64,000 bases of DNA, taken from NCBI GenBank assembly GCA_934045905.1, contig OW203773.1, positions 19,641,246 through 19,705,245 on the forward strand, in the 5' to 3' direction. The notes under the pieces were generated by a model. That model was not told the origin of the DNA and did no database searches. It saw nothing but the letters and a program-made list of their open reading frames with translations. This document shows, piece after piece, positions 34,745-43,722 of this stretch; positions within the stretch are counted from its first letter, which is position 1, and each line of letters starts with the position of its first letter. This DNA is from Leuctra nigra (Eukaryota > Arthropoda > Insecta > Plecoptera > Leuctridae). The position numbers and the translations under genes were made by a program.

Positions 34745-34917
34745 GGTAAGTTTACAGTTCGACGTTCGGCGTGCGACGCTCAGCGCTCTGGCATTGGAAA
34801 AGATGTACCAAGTTTATCTCGAACGTGCCTGCGCTGGGCGCTCTGGCGCACGAGCGTTCACCCTCCTGATTGGCTAACACCGAGCGCTAGCGCTGAGCGT
34901 CGAACTGTAAACGTACC
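34745..34917. mobile_element. Short MITE with 20-bp inverted ends
   Basis: ggtaagtttacagttcgacg against the complement of cgtcgaactgtaaacgtacc, one mismatch. The interior is GC-rich ('gcgctctggcgcacgagcgt'). Confidence 0.75.
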
Positions 34918-35682
34918 TACGCCAGAGCGCTGAGCGTTGCATCAAAACCATCAGACCTAGCATCAAAATCTCACGCATTGCATCACTGCGTTGTGAAATA
35001 GTGCCATGTAAGTTTTTACAAGGCTGTGGCAATTTGACAGCGCACGTGAGCTCAACATTAAAAACAAATACGTTTCCACGTTTTGTAGACATAAGAAACT
35101 CTTTGAAGGAAAGAAACTTGGCTTTCCTGAATTACAGGATTTCAAAGGAAATTATTAAAACTTATTTGATATTGAAACGAGTATAATAAATCAATTTATT
35201 TTCATTCTATTCCCATTTCCCATACAATATTGGTACATTTCTTCAGGTAGTTTATGAATACATACTCTCAGTTGCCCAACATTATAAAAAAAAGTTTATG
35301 TATACATACCCAATAATTCAAAATACATAATTTAAATGCTTCTACGACAAATTCTTCACAAAAGCAAGAACACTTCTTAATTATTTTTTCCTCTTTTCAA
35401 TTTTAATCTCTGGAGATAGAATCGATTAAAAAAATGTATACCTACTACTACCATAAAGGTGACGACATGTTCTGATTGACTATATGTTGAGCTCAACATT
35501 TGATTTTAATTAAATGCAAATGTAAACATATCAAATTATTATTTGAAATAAAATCTAAAAAAATATATTCCCTTGATCCAATCGCTTGAATGGTCATCAT
35601 CAAAATAAACAATAATAATGCTAAATTCTAGGCACATGGCCAATAGGGAACAAGCATACATTCACCTATTAAAGACTATATT

Positions 35683-35855
35683 TCAAAATAACAACATTCT
35701 ATTTTCACACTCAAAATGGTAAATTTTCATTCATAAATAGGAAATTGCAAATCAGTAGACTCGAAAATTGTCCACTGAATTTAAATGTCATATTTATGAA
35801 TGAAAATTTACTCTTCTGAGTTTGAAAATAGTGTGTTTTACCAGCATTTTTGTTG
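35683..35855. mobile_element. MITE family D, copy 2
   Basis: 'aacattctattttcacactc' and 'gagtttgaaaatagtgtgtt' ends with inner 'ggtaaattttcattcataaa', matching 15620-15915. Confidence 0.65.
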
Positions 35856-35942
35856 TAAAAGTGAAAAATTGTACTTTAACCGAATTAAAAAACTTTTGCA
35901 TATTCGATTCCCCATTTGAAAAGAAACAAAATGAGTAAATAT

Positions 35943-36323
35943 TAGGGGTGTGCGAATATTCGAAAATTTCGAACTAATATTAATATAGGTACCAACCAAC
36001 TAATATTAGTAGTAGAACCAACTAATATTTTCGAATACTTCGAAAATATTTGGTTCGAATATTCGATTCGGTATTCGAAAAAAAAGTATTCGAATTTTCG
36101 ATTTTTTGTGATGATTAATGACAACAATATAATCCTGGCATATTACATCATAACCAGTAATCTTTCATTCTGGTCATATGAAAAAAGTTTGGTGTCCATT
36201 TTTTTTTATTTTATTGATATTATGTATATTAATGTAGGTTCCAACTATTCGATATTCGAAATATTTTTGTCAATTATTCGATATTCGTATTCGAAGTCAA
36301 AAATCACTATTCGCACACCCCTA
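35943..36323. mobile_element. hAT-like element 3, ATTCGAAT motif
   Basis: 381 bp, TAGGGGTGTGCGAATA...TATTCGCACACCCCTA. Flanks GTAAATAT (35935-35942) and GTAAAAAT (36324-36331) are an 8-bp duplication with one mismatch. At least ten TTCGAA or ATTCGA words lie inside. Confidence 0.88.
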
Positions 36324-36659
36324 GTAAAAATCAATTTCAGAACGCATTAGGCTAACTGCCAGTGTTACAATCCATAGATCCAGTGTCCTTAGATTCTCTC
36401 TTCATTGTGTATCTTCAGTGATTTCTTTCTATGCAATTATGAATTTATAAAAAAAAACATTCCTTCGATATAGGCTTAGACTAAATAACTGATATAGGTA
36501 ACTGAAAAAGTATTGTATATCTCTTTGGTACAGAAAACAAAGATAATATTAAACTTAACACAACATGAAAGAAAATGTAGTGAGGAATGTAGCCATGTAG
36601 CCACTGTAGCCAAATAAATTAGAAATACAGCTGATAAATGTAGAAAAGTGTACAGAAAC

Positions 36660-36833
36660 TTATGACTTGCATGCCTTTTCAATCATTTGCATTGAAACCG
36701 TTGGCAGATTCTCTCCGGTGACCAATGAGAAGGCTTCGCTACGAGGTCCCACGAGCCACGACCAATCGGGGCTCTCCTTCTCGTTGGCCGCATTGCAATT
36801 GCATAGCTCCTCCCCTCGTAGGATGATCGTGGC
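36660..36833 (-). pseudogene. Duplicated, truncated copy of the last exon of the 54.8-kb gene
   Basis: The minus strand reads acceptor tctccgcag then ATIILRGEELCNCNAANEKE, SPDWSWLVGPRSEAFSLVTG and ENLP before diverging to a TAA at 36662-36660. The true exon at 54851-55126 has AALILRGEELFTASDEKESP and the same SPDW...SVTGDNPP order. About 25 bases around 'gagaaggagagccccgattg' are identical. The acceptor and its pyrimidine tract were copied too, so this came from genomic DNA and not mRNA. The first residues of the exon are missing and the tail is unrelated. Confidence 0.75.
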
Positions 36834-36979
36834 CTGCGGAGAAGAATACTGAGTCAATATTCTTCGTTTTGGAAGTCGTAACTTTTCAGCGGGAGCATTG
36901 ATCGTTTGGACTCTTATTCTTAATTTTTCAGAATTCTTTCCTACTTCGGGGCGATATATTATTGTAGGACTTCACATTT

Positions 36980-37260
36980 ACATACAAATAATTTTCAGAA
37001 TTGGACAACATTGTCAGGATGCCGGAATTACCTTTATTCATGTCCGAAATTGTTAAAAATATGAAACTTAGACCATAATTCAATAATTCAGTGAATAAAA
37101 ATACCAAATCACCGACTACTGTAGTCTAGAACACGTGAAAATGGCCCACAAACTTTTAAAATTATTTGTATTGGGCCTGTGCGGCCCAGACATGCATAAT
37201 ACTGCCCCCCCCCCCTCCCCCCACCAGACCCCCCACTGTCTTCCTGCGTTCATTTTGCAT
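36980..37260. repeat. Dispersed repeat shared with 43780-44010
   Basis: 'aattggacaacattgtc', 'gtccgaaattgtt' and 'actgtagtc' occur in the same order near 43810-43950. It ends in C-tracts at about 37206 followed by C-rich text. Confidence 0.55.
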
Positions 37261-37329
37261 ACGGGATTTCCCAAAAATACACTAAAGTTCATTCACGATT
37301 AGAAAGCAAGTCGATGACGTCGTTCATTG

Positions 37330-37660
37330 GTCGGTCACATGAACCTAGGATTATAACTCCACTATAACTCCACGAACATAATCCTAGCATGAACACTGCA
37401 CCCTGTCAATGGCAAGACTTTCTTCTCTGTATTATTGAAATTGTATAAAGTATGTGAAATACACACTTTTTAATAGTAGAAAATATTAGAAAACTTCAAT
37501 AAAATTGATTTATCTTTATCTACAGTCATCTTGTACATAATCTTTGATAATTGATATTTACATGTGTAGGTTTACAAATGCTCGCTTGACTACAGCAGTA
37601 CACGGGCTTGCTATTCTAATCGCGAACGAACTTTAACAGTGATTCAGTAAACTCACCGTG
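37330..37660. repeat. Dispersed repeat, reversed copy at 47270-47600
   Basis: 'gtcaatggcaagactttctt' here corresponds to 'aagaaagtcttgccattgac' near 47480. The flanking AT-rich text is also shared in reverse. Confidence 0.5.
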
Positions 37661-37847
37661 TGGTAGTGGAACGGCTGCTACGCATCTTGAATGTTGTCAG
37701 TGACGGCAACAACAATCATCTTAGTATATATTCATATTACGATTTCTTTCAATCACTTCCAGTGTTTCTTGCTTACATTTCACGATTAGCTTCACTTAAA
37801 ATGCTAGCAAATACTGCATTCTAAAATGATTTCTTCAAGTAACATTA

Positions 37848-38759
37848 TTAATTTTTGTCTAAATGGTTCCGTTTATGTCTAACCAAATTTTTTGGGTAAG
37901 CACTTTTGAATTCACAAATGTTACAGGCATACGGCTTCTCGCCTGTATGCTTCCGCAGGTGGAAGACAAGAGCCCTCTGATTGCGTACTTGAACGTCGCA
38001 TAGAGTGCATTTGACCATTTTGACCATGTTGACTTTATTCTCCCGGTGTTTCCCTTTATGATTGTACAGCAACTTCTTGGTGTCTGATGAATAGAAACAT
38101 TTGTCACACTGATACTGCTTGACTGTGTGCATCTGCTTATGGTCTACTAAGTCTTTTCTCCGAACACACCGATAAGTGCAAAGATTGCATGCCAAGTCAT
38201 TCTCTAGAGCCCACTCTTCCGAATGTTTGAGCACATGAGATTTAAGTTTGTCCTTAAACTGCGTCTTATAGTCACACAAAGAACATTTTTGATGTTTCTC
38301 TAAATGTATTTTCCTGTGTTTTGCCAACGCACTGCTGGTTTTATACATGCATCTGCACACATTACAAGCATATGGCCGCTCTCCTGTATGCCTGCGTAAG
38401 TGTGTAATAAGATAGCTTCTACTATGTGTCTTATAGCCGCATTCATTACATACGAGGTTCTTCTCACCATGCGTCTGCTTGTGTCCGTACATTCCGTTGG
38501 ACGTAGCGCAACGGAAAGAACAGACATCGCAAGAGTAGGGCCGTTCTCGGGTTCGTTTGGCCGAGTCTTTGTTCACTTCAGTATCGGAATCGATATCGTT
38601 GGGTTCAGTCTTGATGTTGATCATCTGCGGAATTTGCTCTAACAAATATTCTTCTATCGGTTTGATGGACGTGGCTGACGTAACGTTGAACTCGATGTCG
38701 ATGCTTTCACAAACTTCTTTTTGTTCTTGCTTTACGACGATGTTGCAGAACCCACTCAT
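37848..38759 (-). CDS. C2H2 zinc-finger protein, 8 fingers, 303 aa
   Basis: The single coding exon starts ATG at 38759, 13 bases after an acceptor (tgttgcag, exon from 38772), so a non-coding leader exon probably exists upstream. The N-terminal 75 residues have no finger and are acidic with INIKTEPNDIDSDTE, of the kind used by SUMOylation (IKTEP). Eight tandem fingers of the C-x2-C-x12-H-x3-H type follow, from CDVCSFRCATSNGMYGHKQT to CNICEFKSAYPKNLVRHKRN. Two are preceded by the classical linkers TGERPYACN and TGEKPYACN. It is probably a nuclear DNA-binding regulator. Orthology is not assignable by eye. TAA stop at 37850-37848. Confidence 0.88.
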   Translation of the reverse strand: MSGFCNIVVKQEQKEVCESIDIEFNVTSATSIKPIEEYLLEQIPQMINIKTEPNDIDSDTEVNKDSAKRTRERPYSCDVCSFRCATSNGMYGHKQTHGEKNLVCNECGYKTHSRSYLITHLRRHTGERPYACNVCRCMYKTSSALAKHRKIHLEKHQKCSLCDYKTQFKDKLKSHVLKHSEEWALENDLACNLCTYRCVRRKDLVDHKQMHTVKQYQCDKCFYSSDTKKLLYNHKGKHRENKVNMVKMVKCTLCDVQVRNQRALVFHLRKHTGEKPYACNICEFKSAYPKNLVRHKRNHLDKN

Positions 38760-38877
38760 TGTTGTATTCACTCTGCAACAAAATTATAAACAAGCTCTGT
38801 ACAATACGGAGAGTTAGGGATCGTTCATAAATTACATAAACACGATAAGGGGGTGGGGGAGGGGGGGGGGGGGATCG

Positions 38878-39424
38878 CAATAGGGAATTCTCCTCAGATT
38901 TTAATTTACTTTTAATTAATTAAATACAATACTAGATATTACAGGAAGACCAACAGTATATAACAGGTCTCTGAAATAAATGTATTTCAATAGTTATTGA
39001 GGCTTGAAAGTATGATTTTATTTGGCGGGCTCTGAATGCCTCCCAGCTATCTGTGATTGGATGACGTCAGAACCTAGATGATAAGCAGTGAGACCATTAA
39101 AGATAGGGCTAACCGAGGCATTTCCCTGTGTTTATCCAGTTTGTGTTCACTTCAAATGCATTAGATCCAGCAGATCCATGCATCAAATTCATTAGAACCG
39201 AATTAGAACTGCATGCAGGACAATTGGCTATCTAGGTTCTGACGTCACAGCTGGGAAAGATGGCGCATGGTCGTTTCAAATCTCCATTCAGACAGCAAAA
39301 GTTTGAACTAACATAACTCGATAACAAGTAGTAGATCTAAAAATATAAAAAAAAACTGTTGTATTTCTTTAGAAGCTGAGGGTCTATAAAAAATTTAATA
39401 AAAACTGAGGAGAATTCCCTATTG
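38878..39424. mobile_element. Fold-back MITE between G-runs
   Basis: 'caatagggaattctcctcag' (38878) and its complement ending 39424, with inner inverted 'gacgtcagaacctag' and 'ctaggttctgacgtc'. G-runs at about 38858-38873 and 39457-39467 flank it. Confidence 0.75.
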
Positions 39425-39479
39425 GTGACATAGTTTGACAAGAGAGAACGGAAGGGGGGGGGGGGGGCGGTTAGATTAT

Positions 39480-41150
39480 AATAATTACTTTAGCGTGATG
39501 AGCCTAATGCCGTCAGGCAGCCAGTGAGTGTTTCGCCCAACACATGCCTGGCGCACCCATGACAATCTGGCCGTGCGGTTTGGTGCATTCTTTCCAGCGA
39601 TCAAGATTTCATAACCAAACATGGGGTTCTCTACACTATATGCATTGCTGCTTATGATTCCTGGCTGTTCCCAAGCGATGTTGGCCTACGTCATCGCGCG
39701 TGATGTGGAATTGAAAATGTAAAAATGGACCGAGCGCATGCTAAGTTAGGTAACAACGCTCACCATCTGACTGATCAAGCAAGGCTGTAAAAGTCATGCA
39801 TGAACATGAATGTTGTCATGTGATGACATAGCCCACTCCCAACTCTCAGACCCGAGAAAAAAATAGGTAGGTATGTTACTTGTGACAGGTCTCCTACATC
39901 GGCATCAGCTAACATCTGAATAAAGTTAGAATTTGTTCAACTTACCTAATAATCTTCTTGAAATAAAAAACAAATGCAATATTTACTCTGATGTATGTTG
40001 CCTTATTAAATCTACTGGTGCGCATTTAGTTTTAAATATAAATATAAGTTAATTTGAATTTATTTGACGCATGAATCGAAGAGGTTAGTTTATTCAACAG
40101 CAAATTCAACAGAACAGCAGTGGCGCTCCTCTTTGACAGTAGTAACTAGTGGTACTATCAATTACGCGCCTAAAATTCAAATCACAACTAAACGCTGAAA
40201 TGAATGAGCCGTACCGAGTTGTAAAAAAAAGTCAAAATAGAAGCAAAACCATCAGTACCTACTACCGTAATTTAGATTAATTTTGGACATCCCCAAAGCG
40301 TAGATTTAAAAAACAGGTATAGCTATTGCAATCTAAAGTATTGAATTAATATTATTTTTACCTACATTATTCATGTTTGCATTGCATTTCGGAATAGAAG
40401 CAGAAATCTTGTTTTATGCAGTCAAAGTATTGTTTCTAAATTGTTCGATAATTTAATTAAAAAAATAATAATTTGATATGAGATGAATATGATATGATTT
40501 CGGGGATCATGTTAACACAAATAAATATTGATCAATCACATAATATAATATTCAAAATATATTCCATTTTATTCACTTCAATATTATTTACAATAAATAT
40601 ATGTATCATATAAAATATAAATACAATAACCTAGTAATTAAACATATTCATATTAGTTTGGTATTTGTTTGACAAGTAGGAAAAATACCTTTACAACCTA
40701 TGTGTGTAATGTTAATGTATCTCGTAAGTCGGAAACAAAGCAAAGCAAATAATAATTGAAAATACAAATAAGAAATAGGTATTCTGGCACAAAATAAACG
40801 AAATCAATTCCACACTTTCATAATTAAATTGTTACTTCTTGAATTATCTCAAAGTAATAATGTACTCTATGTGTAATACATAATGTGTAATAATGTGAAG
40901 TTACTAGAGCCTAAACAAATAAAGATAAGCACCACATTTCGATTGTGAAATTTCATGCCATTCTTGCCTTCCTAAAAGACTCCTTTCACCATTACAAATA
41001 TGACTTCATGAGAGAAGAATTACAGGTTTTTGAGCCCAGCTCAACAATCCGTGAAATAGCTTCACGCTACAAGCTGCAAGACAAGTAAACCAAAACAATG
41101 GAACAATCTTGGGAAAATTAAAATAATTCTTGTTATTTATTTGTTATAGA
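39480..41150. other. No gene seen
   Basis: An unassigned moderately GC-rich patch at 39490-39830, then AT-rich DNA. It may include the 5' non-coding exon and promoter of the zinc-finger gene, which I could not place. Confidence 0.4.
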
Positions 41151-41154
41151 GAGG

Positions 41155-41480
41155 ATACCATGTAGAGAGGCAGAGCGTGCAGCCATGGGTGGCAGAAGAA
41201 AGGCAGGAAGACCTAGAACTAAATGGATGAACGGAATAGAGGCAGCTGCAGAAGAAAGAGGAGAGTGTTGGGGAGTAATTACAACAGAGAAGTGGTGGGA
41301 AGACAGAGAGAGATGGAGGGAACTGGTGGAAAGAGAGGAGGCTGAAGAACTGGAAGAAGAGATTGAAGAAGTGTGGAGTGTCGGACTTGGCAAGTCGGCT
41401 CTAAGATCACAAGTGCCCTAGAACATTGGTGGGATCATCCCACCCCCTGACCCGACAATAGTTGGAAGCAGGGTCGCGAT
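41155..41480 (+). pseudogene. 3' end of a LINE, copy 1
   Basis: Encodes GRRKAGRPRTKWMNGIEAAA and WWEDRERWRELVEREEAEEL, the C-terminal tail seen after reverse transcriptase in many non-LTR elements (GRPRxRW...DRxxWR). Then TAG, a short 3' UTR ('gggatcatcccaccccctga') and a (TTTA)n tail near 41480. The reversed copy is at 50827-51067. Confidence 0.65.
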
Positions 41481-41837
41481 ATTTATTTATTTATTTGTAT
41501 GGGGGTTCGGAGATTTTGTCATGATGAATTCATAACTCAAGATTATGAAACCATTCCCCATACAACTAGAAAATATATTTGCCCCTTAGCATATGAATGA
41601 TACAATGATATATTCTTGAATGAAATTTAACTCTTACCCCATTAGACAACACAGTGAGACACGAAATCATCCTTCAATATAGGTAGAACTTAAAATGCTC
41701 TTAAAACTGCAAGAGGAATGACAAAACATTGAAAATAATGTAATTCCAAAGGTACTAACATTATTTAGAATAAGACTGTCATTCCAAAACATAGGCTATT
41801 CATAAAATAAGAAAGAAAAAGAGTAAAAAGTGACGAA

Positions 41838-42230
41838 TGTACACTTGGCACAACTAAAGCCCCATTTACACGGTGCAATTTCTTGAACAACTTCTGTGTC
41901 ACATTCCCAATTTTCATACAATTTTGTATTTACACGACGCAACTTTCTGTCACAGAACTTAAAACATGTTCTAATTTCCATTCAAGAAGTGTGGTACAGA
42001 AGTTGTACAAGAAGTTGCTCTGTGTAAATGGGGCTTAAAAATGATCGCTCAATACGTCTGATTGACTGTGTAAGATCGCACCATCAGAAGTCAGTCTAAG
42101 CGATCTCCTTGTCTCACTCTAGTACGTGACCTCTCATTTCAATGATATTAACAAGCATTGATTGTTACGGAACATGACCAGCAGTCATTCAAACTTGTAC
42201 AACGATCATTTTTATTTGGACAAGTGTACA
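41838..42230. mobile_element. MITE family B, copy 3, split by a short MITE
   Basis: Ends tgtacacttgg and ccaagtgtaca-type (caagtgtaca at 42221-42230). Interior 'taagatcgcaccatcagaag' as in copy 1. It is interrupted by 41857-42036. Confidence 0.8.
41857..42036. mobile_element. 180-bp MITE nested in a family B element
   Basis: Ends aagccccatttacac and gtgtaaatggggctt, with inner inverted 'acttcttg' words. Confidence 0.8.
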
Positions 42231-42574
42231 TGGACTGCACTGCACTGCAAATATAAGCTGATCTGGTGGGGAAAAAATAGAACTTCAATCAAGAAAATAT
42301 TCTGTATTGTTATTGTACTGTATTGTACTATCAATTTCCAAGCACCATGGCAATAACCCTGGATCCACAGCAAGCATCCAACAAACACTGCTCATACGAG
42401 GTTTTGTAAGAGGCTTCGGAAAGGTAGAGGTCGTCTAAGCGGTATCAAGTGTTTGTCTTACGTAATAGACGTAATAGAATTTTATAAATCAAGGAGTATT
42501 TATACTAGACAATATGGAATATGCATACATGTTTTAATGCATAAAAAACAGTTTTCAGAACAGCAAAATATATA

Positions 42575-43130
42575 TTGGGAAAATACACTATTTTCATACT
42601 CGAAAGTGTTACATTTCATTCATAAATATGAAATTCAAATTTATTAGACGATGTCATTTGACGTTGCCAATGAATGACAACAATGATGTTGTCATGGTTC
42701 CAATAAAATGACATAACTCAACAGGAGGCCAAGTCTTGAAACTTACGCCTTCAGGACGCAAACGCTCTCGGACATCAACAAGTCCCATTTAATGTAAGAA
42801 TGATCGTCATTGAAACATAAAGTCAAGCCACTTATTTGATTGTCATCCAGCAATCTATTGGAAACAATATATTAACATTATAATTATTATTACTTATATT
42901 ATACAGTCATAAAACCTTATTCAAAATGAAGCTCAACAGTTGAAGGTGGATTCATTGTCTATCACTCTTACAGTAAATGGGTCTTATTACCGTCCGAGAG
43001 CGTTTGCGTCCTGAAAACGTAAGTTTTAAGACTTGGCCTCCAGGAATAACGTTTTCCAGCCAAAAGTCGACTGAATTTAAATCTCAGTTTAATGAATGAA
43101 AATTTACACATTTAAGGGTGACAGTAGGTA
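42575..43130. mobile_element. MITE family D, copy 3, split by a family C element
   Basis: 'tacactattttcatactcga' and 'cataaatatgaaattcaaat' on the left; 'taatgaatgaaaatttacac' on the right. These match family D once 42722-43040 is removed. Confidence 0.65.
42725..43040. mobile_element. MITE family C, copy 3
   Basis: 316 bp with perfect CAG duplication at 42722-42724 and 43041-43043. Same ends as copies 1 and 2. Confidence 0.88.
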
Positions 43131-43189
43131 CCTAACCTAGTTTGTTTCATCAACATATGTGAAGTTATTTTGAATGAATTTTTTTGAAT

Positions 43190-43250
43190 GAATGAAGTTG
43201 AATGAATGAATGAATGAATGAATGAATGAAGTTATTTTGAATGAATTTTT
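43190..43250. repeat. (TGAA)n microsatellite
   Basis: About eight uninterrupted copies of the tetranucleotide gaat at 43197-43229, with imperfect flanks. Confidence 0.85.
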
Positions 43251-43541
43251 GAAAAAACAAGCATTCGATGACTAAACTCAATAAAATCGCACACTGGTGT
43301 ACATTATGACCACTTATACAACCTCAACACTTTCAGGTCGTAATGCTCTCCATTGGCATTATTTACGAATTTGCGTTTCCTACTCCTTGATTTATAAAAT
43401 TCTGTAAAGCTGGAAACACTTTAAAGTACCAGCATGACTTTCCTGAGCCTTGTAATGGAATCAATACACCTTATTAATTAAAGATATTTAAAGTTATTGA
43501 CTTACTTAGCACCACAAATTGAAATAAGTAATAAGCACATG

Positions 43542-43722
43542 TCAAGAAGAGATGACTTTATAGATTTTGATGTTCTTCATCTGACAAAGAGGACAGCGGC
43601 CGTCGCGTTGGCTCACGCGTTTGGCGCACTTGTAGCACGCGAAGTTCAGGTGGGCGCCTTTTCCATGGGCGATGATCGCGTTGGGCGGCGACTCCAGGCA
43701 AATCTGGCAGAGTTGCTCCTCG
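43542..43722 (-). CDS. Mdm2: Mdm2 last exon: RING
   Basis: EEQLCQICLESPPNAIIAHG then AHLNFACYKCAKRVSQRDGR, CPLCQMKN, ending YKVISS and TGA (43544-43542). Acceptor gtttcag. The C-terminal tail after the RING is short, as in Mdm2, where it is needed for dimer activity. Confidence 0.88.
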
